A stretch of 35,702 bases of DNA, from positions 492-36,193 of the forward strand of contig DLRM01000007.1 of NCBI GenBank assembly GCA_002500505.1, written 5' to 3'. The stretch's first letter is position 1, and each line of letters starts with the position of its first letter. Both the position numbers and the translations under genes were made by a program. Under the pieces are notes generated by a model. The model did not search any database, had not been told where the DNA came from, and saw only the letters and a list, made by a program, of their open reading frames with translations. Shown here in pieces: positions 1-8,268 of the stretch. The stretch is from Planctomycetes bacterium UBA7888. GTDB taxonomy: Bacteria; Planctomycetota; UBA1135.

Positions 1-23
1 CTAACCAACTGAGCTACTCCGCC
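1..23 (-). tRNA. tRNA, 5' part only (cut by window edge)
   Basis: Read on the minus strand, these bases give a canonical tRNA start: a 7-nt acceptor strand GGCGGAG, then U8-A9, then the D-arm GCUC-AGUUGGUUA-G. Nucleotide 1 of the tRNA is at position 23. The anticodon, variable and T arms lie outside the window, so the amino acid cannot be assigned. The sequence does not resemble the 5' end of selenocysteine tRNA. Confidence 0.85.
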
Positions 24-50
24 GTCCGCCAGAGCAGTGGCGGGAGAGAG

Positions 51-79
51 ATTCTAGCGACCTCCCCCCACTTCATCCA
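51..79 (-). promoter_or_regulatory. possible promoter of the minus-strand tRNA
   Basis: On the minus strand a -10-like TAGAAT lies at 56-51, one mismatch from TATAAT. A poor -35 candidate, TGGATG, lies 17 bases upstream at 79-74. Transcription would start near 44 and give a leader of about 20 nt before the tRNA. The -35 matches only three of six positions, so this is tentative. Confidence 0.25.
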
Positions 80-114
80 GGCTACAATCCAACGCTCGCG
101 GAAACCTCTTTGCC

Positions 115-1563
115 ATGAAATATCTCCTTCCTCTTTTGTTTCTCCTCTCTTCCGTTTCCAGAATCTCAGCCCAGGAAGCGCAATGGATACCTGACTTTGA
201 TCAAGCCGTCCTATTGGCCGAGAAACAAAACAAGGACCTTCTTGTGGATTTTACCGGCTCAGACTGGTGTGGATGGTGCACGAAGCTGCACGAAGAAGTT
301 TTCCAGCACGAAGCCTTCTGGAGACCGATTCAAAAGGACTTCATTCTTGTTGCTCTCGATTACCCACGTAAAGACCCGGCCAAAGCAGCTGTGCCAAATC
401 CGAAACGAAACCAAGAACTCAAGGCTCAATACGGCATCCGAGGCTTTCCCACACTTCTTCTCATGACCGCTTCTGGGGAAGTTTACGGGCAAACGGGATA
501 CAGAAAAGGAGGGCCCGAACTCTACGTGGAACATATTCGAGAACTGCAAAAGAGTCGCCCTAAGACAGTCTCAAAATCAAAGCCGGTACCCGTCTCTGCC
601 TCGGCTCCTGCGGCAAGCCCAAGAGAAATCGAGGCCGCCGATGCTTTGGAAGCGATTCGCGCTGAGTTGGGCAAGCGCCCTCCTCGTGAGCCCGAGGAGC
701 GTACTTCTTATTTTCATGCGATGCACAAAGCTATGAGCCAATTCCTTCAAGATTGGCCGGGCACTTGGGCTTCTATTCGTGCGCACTCTTCGGCTGGCCA
801 GATTGAGCTTCGGATTTTAGGGCAACCCATCGAGGGCCTTAGCTCTTTGCGCTCTGCGTACCTCCAATCCAAAAGCCAAACTGGAATTCAACCCAACGGC
901 ATTCACATTGATTCTTCTCGGCTCGCCCTGGATTTAGTGCGAGCTCTAGTGGAGCAAGACCAGCTGGACGAGGCAGAGAAGATACTTCAAGAAACGGCAA
1001 AGGGCGAGGAAGGAAATGCGGAGCGCGCAAAGAGTCTGCTTAATGAAATCCCAATCCTTCGTCGGATGCAAATTGGAAAAGTGATTCCTCACTTTGAGGG
1101 CAAGGGCCTAGACGGCGAGCTCATCACTCCAGAATTGTTTCGAGGCAAAGTCCTCCTGTTAGATTTCTGGGCGACCTGGTGCGGACCTTGCAGAGCCGAA
1201 CTCCCCTTGGTTGTTTCAACTTATGAGGAATGGAACTCCAAAGGATTTGAGGTTCTCGGAATCTCCCTGGACCGTCTTGTCTCCGAAAAGGATGTCCAAA
1301 AAGCCCAAGCAGATGGCGCAAAACGTATCCCCACCCGGATGGACGCTAATCTCTTAAAAGAGTGGGTAGAAAAGAACTCGATGCCTTGGCCTCAAATCTA
1401 CGATGGCGGGTACTGGAAGGCTGCAGTCGCCCAAGAGTTTGCGGTTCACTCCATTCCATTCACCATCTTGGTGGATCGAAATGGGATTATCCGTTACAAA
1501 AAAGTTCGCGGAGAGTCACTCACCAAGGCTGTCAAAACCCTCATGACGGAAGAGCTCAAGTAG
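115..1563 (+). CDS. secreted double-thioredoxin-domain protein
   Basis: A 482-residue exported protein with two thioredoxin-fold modules. An N-terminal signal peptide is clear (hydrophobic residues about 4-14, likely cleaved near ISA-Q20). The first module is thioredoxin_7-like with a CGWC active site at residues 52-55. A charged and proline-rich linker (about 145-200) and a helical region follow. A C-terminal TlpA/AhpC-TSA-like module carries CGPC at residues 356-359 in an FWATWCGPC context. Such proteins act as periplasmic thiol reductants or disulfide isomerases; its substrate cannot be inferred. The gene ends convergently with gltX, overlapping it by 8 bp. No good Shine-Dalgarno precedes the ATG, but the signal peptide supports this start. 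Confidence 0.9.
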   Translation: MKYLLPLLFLLSSVSRISAQEAQWIPDFDQAVLLAEKQNKDLLVDFTGSDWCGWCTKLHEEVFQHEAFWRPIQKDFILVALDYPRKDPAKAAVPNPKRNQELKAQYGIRGFPTLLLMTASGEVYGQTGYRKGGPELYVEHIRELQKSRPKTVSKSKPVPVSASAPAASPREIEAADALEAIRAELGKRPPREPEERTSYFHAMHKAMSQFLQDWPGTWASIRAHSSAGQIELRILGQPIEGLSSLRSAYLQSKSQTGIQPNGIHIDSSRLALDLVRALVEQDQLDEAEKILQETAKGEEGNAERAKSLLNEIPILRRMQIGKVIPHFEGKGLDGELITPELFRGKVLLLDFWATWCGPCRAELPLVVSTYEEWNSKGFEVLGISLDRLVSEKDVQKAQADGAKRIPTRMDANLLKEWVEKNSMPWPQIYDGGYWKAAVAQEFAVHSIPFTILVDRNGIIRYKKVRGESLTKAVKTLMTEELK

Positions 1564-2998
1564 CCTGCAACCTAGCTAAAGTTTTTTCTTTTCCTAAAAG
1601 GGCCATCATCTCTCCAACAGGCGGTCCTCCCAAAGTGCCTGCCAAACGAGCACGAATAGGCTTCATTAAATTGCCCATTCCAATCTCCAATTCTTCCGAA
1701 AGAGACTTTATCCAAGAGTCAAATTCCTGGGGTGGAAAATTCGACTCAGCCTCAAGCCGCTTCACGATTTCCATAAGCACCGCCGCAGCCCCATCTGCGC
1801 GTAAAGCCTTTGCGGCCTTCTTGTCCACTTCGACGGAACCTTCAAAGAGCCAGGAGGCCATCTCTGGAAAATCAGAGTAAAGCCCTATGCGCTCTTGGTA
1901 AGACGCAACGACACGAAGCAACCACTCTTCCTCTCCCTCTTCGACTTGGAATCCTGCTCGCTTAATAAAAGGCAAGAGTCTCTCAGTAAGCGCTTCTGCA
2001 GAACAGGCCCGAATGTAATCTCCGCAAATCCAAGCAAGTTTGTCAGTATCAAAGATTGCCCCGGAAGAATTGATGCGACTCAACTCAAAGGCTGAAACGA
2101 GTTTTTCTGAGCCAAAGATGGTGGTTTCGTCATCAATAGAAAATCCAAGCAAGGAAAGGAAATTAAAAAGTGCTTCGGGCGGATATCCTTTTTCTTTGTA
2201 GTCCCCGACCGCTGTATCACCCGTCCGCTTGGACAATTTTTTCCCATCTTGGCCAAGAATTAGAGGAACATGGACAAAGTCGGGCTCTTGCAATCCAAGC
2301 GCCCGAGACATGAGTACTTGCTTGGGAGTATTTACCAAGTGTTCTTCCCCACGAATCACATGGCTGATTTCCATTGCAGCATCATCTAGAGCACAAACAA
2401 AATTGTAGGTTGGCATTCCAGTACTGCGTACTGCTACCCAATCTTCAACTTGCGAGGAATGGAACTTCACTTCGCCACGAACATGATCGGCGATTATGAT
2501 TTCCTCGTCATCGGGGACGGAAAAGCGCAAGACAAAGGACTCGCCAGATTCAGACCGCAAGCTTGATTCTTCTCGACAAAGAGCTCGACAGCAACGGTCG
2601 TAGTGCGGATTCTCCTTGGCCGCGAGTTTCTCTTCTTTCAATTTTTGAATCCGCTCAGGTGAACAAAAACAGCGATAGAGCCACCCCTCCTCAAGGCCCT
2701 TGGTTGCGGCGGATGAGTAGCATTCGCTCCTCTCGGACTGAGAATAGGGGCCAAAATCACCACCCACTTCTGGACCCTCATCCCAATCCAAACCAAGCCA
2801 GCGGAGAGAATTCAAAATGGAGTCCAACGACTCCTGGCTATTCCGCTCCCTATCCGTGTCCTCAATGCGAAGAATGAAAGAACCACCCATTTTGCGAGCA
2901 AACGCCCAATTAAAAAGGGCAGTTCTGGCTCCGCCAATGTGAAGGTTCCCCGTTGGTGAAGGCGCGAAGCGCACTCGAATCGGCCGAGAATCGCTCAT
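1556..2998 (-). CDS. gltX: glutamyl-tRNA synthetase
   Basis: Class I aminoacyl-tRNA synthetase of 480 residues that charges tRNA-Glu (tRNA-Gln too in organisms using the amidotransferase route). The N-terminus has the FAPSPTG signature and the HIGH-type motif HIGG at residues 20-23; the KMSKS-type motif KLSKR is at 254-258. A C-x-C pair (C110, C112) followed about 24 residues later by CC (C136, C137) resembles the zinc-binding insertion of bacterial GluRS, although the usual following His is not evident. The C-terminal third is the helical anticodon-binding domain. Length is normal. The start is 9 nt after the stop of the MuiA-like gene, so the two are probably co-transcribed. Confidence 0.97.
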   Translation of the reverse strand: MSDSRPIRVRFAPSPTGNLHIGGARTALFNWAFARKMGGSFILRIEDTDRERNSQESLDSILNSLRWLGLDWDEGPEVGGDFGPYSQSERSECYSSAATKGLEEGWLYRCFCSPERIQKLKEEKLAAKENPHYDRCCRALCREESSLRSESGESFVLRFSVPDDEEIIIADHVRGEVKFHSSQVEDWVAVRSTGMPTYNFVCALDDAAMEISHVIRGEEHLVNTPKQVLMSRALGLQEPDFVHVPLILGQDGKKLSKRTGDTAVGDYKEKGYPPEALFNFLSLLGFSIDDETTIFGSEKLVSAFELSRINSSGAIFDTDKLAWICGDYIRACSAEALTERLLPFIKRAGFQVEEGEEEWLLRVVASYQERIGLYSDFPEMASWLFEGSVEVDKKAAKALRADGAAAVLMEIVKRLEAESNFPPQEFDSWIKSLSEELEIGMGNLMKPIRARLAGTLGGPPVGEMMALLGKEKTLARLQAT

Positions 2999-3007
2999 GA
3001 AAAGGTT

Positions 3008-4672
3008 TTACTCTTCAGCAAGAATCGGGTTCAAGTCTTCGTCAAACTCGAGGTCGTAGCCCCAGTAAATATTTTGCCCTTGGCCGGGCGCCATGGAGAC
3101 TTTCCAGCGAAAAACCCCCTTCTCTTTCTGCAGACGCGAAGCTTCTTCATCTCGAATGGGCGCAGGTCGGAGTTCGCTTGGGGTGATGCTCAGGGCACTC
3201 GTTCGACTCAGCGGAATGGCCTCTTCCATGACCACTTCAATCTCTCCAGGTGCATTCGAGCTTAGCTTTAGTATGGCACGGTAAACTCTGGAAATCGTTG
3301 CCGTTGAACTTAAAAGGCCAGGGTTGTCGCGCTCATCGAGAACCGTTTCCCATTGAACAGAAAGATTTGGGTCCACACCTAAGTGAATGGTGGTGAAATC
3401 CCCTGGACGCAGCACCGGGAATTGCGATTCGCCTAGATAGTCCGGCCCCAAAAAGATTTTGGCCGTCCCTGGCAACAAGGGCACATCTCCGGTCAGCTGA
3501 ACCCGAGCCCGAAGAAATGCTTGTGAGCTCAGAGTCGGAACAACATAGCGCTCAGGTCGGACATCTAGGGGTACTTCTCGAATGCGAAAGCGGTAAGGTT
3601 CGCCATCGGAAGGCAACGTCTTCCTTTCCGGCAATTGAAAGAGTGCGGTCAGACCAAGGTCCTGCACTTGGACTTCGGGGGCAGCAAGGATACGGCCTGT
3701 ACGGCTGCCGTACTTTCCTCCAGCGCCGCCGCCAATTCCGAGGGAAGCAGAGACTCCTTCCTCGTCAAAGGCAGTTCCGGCTTCAAACTTTGCTGAAGGC
3801 GTTGCCGGCGACTTAGAAGCCAAACGCGGAAGTGGAAGCCGGAAAACACGAATCGGCAAGCTCGGTGGGTCCAGGCCAATGCTCGGAGTGGAAGTGGAGA
3901 GAAGAATTTCTGCATTTTCCCAGTCCTCTCCTGTTTTTTGAACCAAGTGGGCAACGAGCCCAACAGTCACACCAGTCAAATCAGGAGAAACGCGGACCGT
4001 ATAGTTGGGTCGCCAAGAGGCACCACCAATTAAATAACTTGCTCGCAATAGAACTTCGCCGGGGCGTTCTATCCAAACTCGAATCCGCCCTTCTTTGTAG
4101 CGTCGCAATTGACGTCCACCACCACCAAGCTTGGATTCAATTGCTTTTATCTTGAGACTCAGGGCGTCGGCGTCCATCTCGTACTGAGCGAGTCGGCGAT
4201 CCAAAGCGGAAGCCATCTTCCCCACTTCGCCTAAGTCAACGAGGAATCCGTCTGGCTTCTCTCCATTTGCCACAGCTTGAATCATGGCGGCGAGCATCGA
4301 CTTTTCCGTCTCAATCGCAACTCGAGTGCTGTCCAAATTTCGGTTCTCCTTTTGAAGAGATGCCAGCTCAGCGCGCAGTTCGTCTCGACGAGTGTTGTCC
4401 AATGCGGTACCCGTCACAGTGTGCGCTTCAACTGAAAGAACTTTGGCCTCGCCCATTTCAATTTTGGTTTGAAACGACGAAGAATCCAAACCTAAAGGGA
4501 GCGGTGAAAGGGATAGCCACATTTCACCAGGCTCGGTTGGATTCAACAAAACTGCTCGCTCCACCAGAGCTTGACCGTCGTACAGGGTTACGCGGTCAAT
4601 TGTGGTTTCCACCGGAGTTGGAACCGACTCTTGGGGCAAAGCGAAAGAAAGAAGTAGGAGACTTGAAATCAT
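3008..4672 (-). CDS. MuiA-family protein (DUF4140/DUF4139)
   Basis: A 554-residue exported protein of the mucoidy-inhibitor MuiA type. It begins with a short signal peptide (ISSLLLLSFALPQ). A DUF4140-like β-domain follows, with the family-typical phrase VTLYDGQALVERA. A coiled coil spans about residues 85-185, and a DUF4139-like β-rich C-terminal half includes SWRPNYTVRV. A glycine-rich loop (GIGGGAGGKYG, near 318-328) sits mid-domain. The biochemical role of the family is not established. The ATG at 4672-4670 overlaps an ATG on the opposite strand at 4671-4673. The signal peptide is short, so translation may begin slightly upstream at a non-ATG codon. Confidence 0.85.
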   Translation of the reverse strand: MISSLLLLSFALPQESVPTPVETTIDRVTLYDGQALVERAVLLNPTEPGEMWLSLSPLPLGLDSSSFQTKIEMGEAKVLSVEAHTVTGTALDNTRRDELRAELASLQKENRNLDSTRVAIETEKSMLAAMIQAVANGEKPDGFLVDLGEVGKMASALDRRLAQYEMDADALSLKIKAIESKLGGGGRQLRRYKEGRIRVWIERPGEVLLRASYLIGGASWRPNYTVRVSPDLTGVTVGLVAHLVQKTGEDWENAEILLSTSTPSIGLDPPSLPIRVFRLPLPRLASKSPATPSAKFEAGTAFDEEGVSASLGIGGGAGGKYGSRTGRILAAPEVQVQDLGLTALFQLPERKTLPSDGEPYRFRIREVPLDVRPERYVVPTLSSQAFLRARVQLTGDVPLLPGTAKIFLGPDYLGESQFPVLRPGDFTTIHLGVDPNLSVQWETVLDERDNPGLLSSTATISRVYRAILKLSSNAPGEIEVVMEEAIPLSRTSALSITPSELRPAPIRDEEASRLQKEKGVFRWKVSMAPGQGQNIYWGYDLEFDEDLNPILAEE

Positions 4673-4721
4673 GGCTATGGGCAGGGTTAGGCCTGGCGGG
4701 GAAGGTATTCTATTCTCCCCT

Positions 4722-6110
4722 TTGGACTCTATCCCCGTAATCGGAGCTGGCTTAGCCGGCTCAGAAGCCGCCTGGCAAATTGCTGAGGCAGGCTTGAATG
4801 TAAGCCTTTTTGAAATGCGGCCCGAGCATTCAACTCCTGCCCATCAAAGCAGCGATTGTGCCGAACTTGTGTGTTCAAACTCCTTGGGGTCTACCCTTCC
4901 GGACCGCGCGGCTGGAGTTTTACAAACTGAGATTGCGACTCTTCAATCCATGCTATTAGAGGAGGCGCGCAAAACCGCTGTGCCTGCGGGTCAAGCTCTT
5001 GCGGTGGACCGCGAAAAATTCGCACATGCCGTCACCGCTCGATTGGAAGCCCATCCCAGAATCGAATTGGTTCGCGAAGAAGTTCAATCTATTCCAAAGG
5101 ACCCTGTTTGCGTACTGGCAACTGGCCCACTGACCTCAGAAGCCATGGCAAAGTCCATTGCAGACTTAGCGGGAAGTGAAAACCTTGCTTTCTTTGATGC
5201 CATTGCGCCGGTGGTCACAGGAGAAAGCCTGGATTCCGATATCATTTTTCGGGCTTCGCGATGGCAAGCGAAAGAGGAAGATGGTGTTAGCGGAGATTAC
5301 TTCAATGTCCCCCTGGATAAGGATGATTACGAACAATTGGTTGACGCTCTGCTCAGTGCGGAGAAACACCCCATCAAGGATTTTGAAGCACAGGACACGC
5401 ATGCAAAGTCCTTTTTTGAACGCTGCCTTCCTGTAGAGGTGCTGGCCAGCCGAGGCCGAGATGCTCTCCGCTACGGCCCTCTTCGGCCTGTCGGACTGTT
5501 TATCCCAGGCAGCGGCAAACGTCCTTATGCCGTGGTTCAACTCCGAACGGAAAACAAGGAGGGCACGCTTTGGAACTTGGTCGGCTTTCAAACAAACCTT
5601 CGCTATGGTGCACAGGAGGAACTCTTGCGGAGTTTGCCTGGCATGCAAAATGCAGAATTTGTTCGACTGGGCTCCATGCACCGAAACACTTTCCTTTGCT
5701 CCCCCAAGCTCCTGAATTCCGCTCTCGAATGGGAAGCCCGACCCGGCCTTTTTGTTGCAGGCCAACTCTCAGGCATGGAGGGGTATCTGGGCAATATTGG
5801 CTCCGGTCTCCTTGCGGGCCGCAATGCAGTGCGAAAGGCTCGCGGGGGACCTCTGGAGAATCTGCCCAAGGACACTCTCCTGGGCGCCCTTGCCCTCCAT
5901 GTTTCTGAGGCCCCTCCTGAGGGATTCCAGCCCATGAAGGCAGAATTTGGAATTCTTCCCCCGCTTCCTCGAGGGATACGCAAAAATGACAGGCGCAAAG
6001 TACGCGCCCAACGCTCCAAGAGCGCTCTGGCCTCCCATCTGGAGTCCAACCCTTTCCCCAATCCTGAACGACACTCCGAGAAACCATGCTCACAAGCTCA
6101 CACGAAATAA
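4722..6110 (+). CDS. trmFO: methylenetetrahydrofolate--tRNA-(uracil-5-)-methyltransferase
   Basis: FAD- and folate-dependent enzyme that makes m5U54 in the tRNA T loop. With the TTG start at 4722 the product is 462 residues and begins MDSIPVIGAGLAG, with the Rossmann GxGxxG at residues 8-13. The family cysteines are present in ELVCSNSL (C51) and in ERCLPVEV. The family-typical phrases DALRYGPLRPVGL and GYLGNIGSGLLAGRNA are intact. An in-frame ATG at 4671 has a good AGGAG 10 nt upstream, but would add 17 residues (MAMGRVRPGGEGILFSP) unlike the family N-terminus and would fill the divergent promoter region. I therefore prefer TTG, with limited certainty. The 3' end overlaps rocA by 25 bp. Confidence 0.93.
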   Translation: MDSIPVIGAGLAGSEAAWQIAEAGLNVSLFEMRPEHSTPAHQSSDCAELVCSNSLGSTLPDRAAGVLQTEIATLQSMLLEEARKTAVPAGQALAVDREKFAHAVTARLEAHPRIELVREEVQSIPKDPVCVLATGPLTSEAMAKSIADLAGSENLAFFDAIAPVVTGESLDSDIIFRASRWQAKEEDGVSGDYFNVPLDKDDYEQLVDALLSAEKHPIKDFEAQDTHAKSFFERCLPVEVLASRGRDALRYGPLRPVGLFIPGSGKRPYAVVQLRTENKEGTLWNLVGFQTNLRYGAQEELLRSLPGMQNAEFVRLGSMHRNTFLCSPKLLNSALEWEARPGLFVAGQLSGMEGYLGNIGSGLLAGRNAVRKARGGPLENLPKDTLLGALALHVSEAPPEGFQPMKAEFGILPPLPRGIRKNDRRKVRAQRSKSALASHLESNPFPNPERHSEKPCSQAHTK

Positions 6111-7657
6111 CCACCTTCCATAACGAACCCTTTACCGACTTCTCAAAAGAAGAGCACTCTTCTGCCTTTGGAGAGGCTCTCAACAAGGTTGAAGCTTCCT
6201 TTCCGGTTGTGGTCCGCCTTTGGATTGACGGCGAAGAAAAAGAAGGAGGGTCTGGAACTTTTGAATCCCTGGATCCTTCTCAAACTTCTCGCGTGGTTGC
6301 GAACTCAGCAAAAGGTAGCCGGGAAGATGCCCTCAGTGCCATTGCAGGAGCACATAAAGCATTTGGCGAATGGTCACAGCGTTCCTGTGAAGAACGCGCA
6401 GAATTTCTTTTTAAAGCCGCAGAAATAATGAGGCTTCGTAAACATGAGTTCTCTGCCATGATGGTTTACGAGGCAGGGAAAAACTGGGCAGAAGCTGATG
6501 GAGACACCGCCGAAGCTATTGACTTCCTAGAGTTCTACGCGCGTGAAGCCTTGCGATATGGAGGCAAACAGCCAATCGTCCCATGCCAGGGCGAGAACAA
6601 TGAACTTGTTTACATTCCGCTTGGTGTGGGTGCTGTCATCCCGCCGTGGAACTTCCCCCTCGCAATTCTTGTTGGTATGACCTGCGCCGCTTTGGTCACA
6701 GGGAATACCGTGGTTCTTAAACCTTCTTCCGACACTCCTGGCATTGCATCCATGTTCGTAGACCTGATGAAAGAAATCGGTTTACCCGCTGGTGTCCTGC
6801 AGTTTGTTCCTGGCTCCGGCTCCGAAGTGGGCAATGCCATTGTTGAACATGCCCTCACTCGATTCATTTCCTTCACCGGCTCCGCTGAAGTCGGCATGGG
6901 CATTTACGAAAAAGCCGGAAAAGTTGTCGAAGGTCAGGTTTGGCTGAAGCGCGTTGTAGCCGAAATGGGTGGCAAAGATTTCATGTTCCTCGATGAAGAC
7001 GCAGACATTGACAAAGCTGTTCCAGCGACCCACTCTGCTGCCTTTGGTTATCAAGGCCAGAAATGCTCCGCTTGTTCTCGCCTCATCCTTCATGAAAAAA
7101 TCCACGATCAGTTCATGGAAAAGTTCCTTCCTTTGGTAGAGGCCACTGTTTCCGGACACCCCAGCTCTCCTTCCAATTACCTAGCAGCTATGGTCAATGA
7201 ATCGGCTCGCCAAACAGCTCTCGATGGAATCGAAGGTGCCAAAAAGGATGGCAACACCCTCGTATCCGGTGGCGAAGTTGGCGAAGGAGAGGGTTGGTAT
7301 TTACAGCCCACTGTTTTCACTGGCGTTGGGCGTGACGACACAATCTGGAAGGAAGAACTTTTTGCACCCGTCCTTGCAGTTCACAAGGTTTCCTCTTTCG
7401 AAGAAGGCATTGACGCCGCCAACGACACAATCTTTGGCTTGACCGGTGCCTATTGGGGTAAAGATGAAGAAAAGATTGCTACGGCAAAACGCAACCTTCA
7501 CTGTGGGAATCTTTACATCAACCGCAAATGCACGGGTGCCCTTGTTGGTGCTCACCCCTTTGGCGGCTTCAACATGTCGGGAACAGACTCCAAAGCTGGA
7601 GGCAGGGATTACCTCTTGTTATTCCTGCAAGGCAAAACGATTTCGCGTTCCAAGTGA
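6086..7657 (+). CDS. rocA: L-glutamate γ-semialdehyde (P5C) dehydrogenase, RocA type
   Basis: NAD-dependent aldehyde dehydrogenase of 523 residues that oxidises glutamate semialdehyde to glutamate, the second step of proline (or arginine/ornithine) catabolism. Assignment to the RocA/PruA branch rests on NEPFTDF near the N-terminus, IPPWNFPLAI, FTGSAEVG, the general-base context AEMGGKD (E293), the nucleophile C327 in GQKCSACSR, and the C-terminal PFGGFNMSGTDSKAGG. It is a stand-alone P5CDH, not fused to proline dehydrogenase, and no proline dehydrogenase gene is in the window. It starts within the end of trmFO. Its TGA stop overlaps the GTG start of the ferredoxin gene as GTGA, indicating translational coupling. 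Confidence 0.95.
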   Translation: MLTSSHEITTFHNEPFTDFSKEEHSSAFGEALNKVEASFPVVVRLWIDGEEKEGGSGTFESLDPSQTSRVVANSAKGSREDALSAIAGAHKAFGEWSQRSCEERAEFLFKAAEIMRLRKHEFSAMMVYEAGKNWAEADGDTAEAIDFLEFYAREALRYGGKQPIVPCQGENNELVYIPLGVGAVIPPWNFPLAILVGMTCAALVTGNTVVLKPSSDTPGIASMFVDLMKEIGLPAGVLQFVPGSGSEVGNAIVEHALTRFISFTGSAEVGMGIYEKAGKVVEGQVWLKRVVAEMGGKDFMFLDEDADIDKAVPATHSAAFGYQGQKCSACSRLILHEKIHDQFMEKFLPLVEATVSGHPSSPSNYLAAMVNESARQTALDGIEGAKKDGNTLVSGGEVGEGEGWYLQPTVFTGVGRDDTIWKEELFAPVLAVHKVSSFEEGIDAANDTIFGLTGAYWGKDEEKIATAKRNLHCGNLYINRKCTGALVGAHPFGGFNMSGTDSKAGGRDYLLLFLQGKTISRSK

Positions 7658-8268
7658 CAGAGGAAATCGGTCGGCGAGGTTTTTTCCGCGAGGGCTTTCG
7701 CGCCTTTGTCCGGGCCCTCGCCGAAACTGCCGAAGCTACCAAGGAATTCAAAGGCAAAAGGAGCATCGACCGAAATCGAAGAATTCGGCCCCCGGGGGCT
7801 CTTCCTGAAGTTCATTTCTTAGCCACTTGTGAACCCCTAGCCTGTACAGCATGTATCGACGCATGCCCATGTGACGCCATCGTCCCCGTCCCGGACTCCT
7901 TCCCGGACGCAAAGACCCCAGTCATTGTTCCCAGCTCCCGGGCTTGCGCCTCCTGCCTAGATGTCGCCTGCACCCATGTCTGCGAGTTTGGCGCTCTTAT
8001 ACCTATTGAATCTCCTGACCAAATCGCCATGGGCGTGGCAATTCTGGAAGAGGAAACCTGCTTTGCTTTTAATGGGACCTTCTGCGTAACCTGTTACAAC
8101 ATTTGCCCCGTAACCCCTAAGGCCATTCGACTCAATGAGCGAGGCCGGCCCGAGGTAAATGAAGATCCTTGCACAGGGTGCGGAATTTGCGAAGAGCGAT
8201 GCCCTACTGAACCCCGTGCAATCCGAATCATGCCTCCTCAATCGCCGCCACCCACTAATGAGCTCTAA
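7654..8268 (+). CDS. four-cluster [4Fe-4S] ferredoxin-type protein (NapG/MauM-like)
   Basis: A 204-residue iron-sulfur protein with 16 cysteines arranged for four [4Fe-4S] clusters: C59/64/67/71, C98/101/106/110, C136/144/147/151 and C173/176/179/183. The irregular spacing of the first three groups and the canonical CxxCxxCxxxCP in the last resemble NapG/MauM-type electron-transfer proteins. The N-terminus contains GRRGFFREGFR, like a twin-arginine motif, but no clear hydrophobic stretch follows, so Tat export is doubtful. The GTG start at 7654 is chosen because it overlaps the rocA stop and because upstream residues in this frame lie inside rocA. The likely role is passing electrons for one of the neighbouring dehydrogenases; the partner is not shown by sequence. 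Confidence 0.88.
   Translation: MTEEIGRRGFFREGFRAFVRALAETAEATKEFKGKRSIDRNRRIRPPGALPEVHFLATCEPLACTACIDACPCDAIVPVPDSFPDAKTPVIVPSSRACASCLDVACTHVCEFGALIPIESPDQIAMGVAILEEETCFAFNGTFCVTCYNICPVTPKAIRLNERGRPEVNEDPCTGCGICEERCPTEPRAIRIMPPQSPPPTNEL

Noticed and set aside
1..23. Whether the partial tRNA could be the selenocysteine tRNA needed by the candidate selenoprotein
   Set aside because: The 7-nt acceptor and normal D-arm start look like a canonical elongator tRNA rather than the long-acceptor tRNA-Sec.
5500..6186. Long antisense open frame (228 codons) opposite the 3' half of trmFO, with others nested at 5603-6061 and 5769-6074
   Set aside because: It lies wholly opposite a confidently identified gene and the start of rocA. 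Its translation has no recognisable motif and shows the biased composition expected of an antisense frame.
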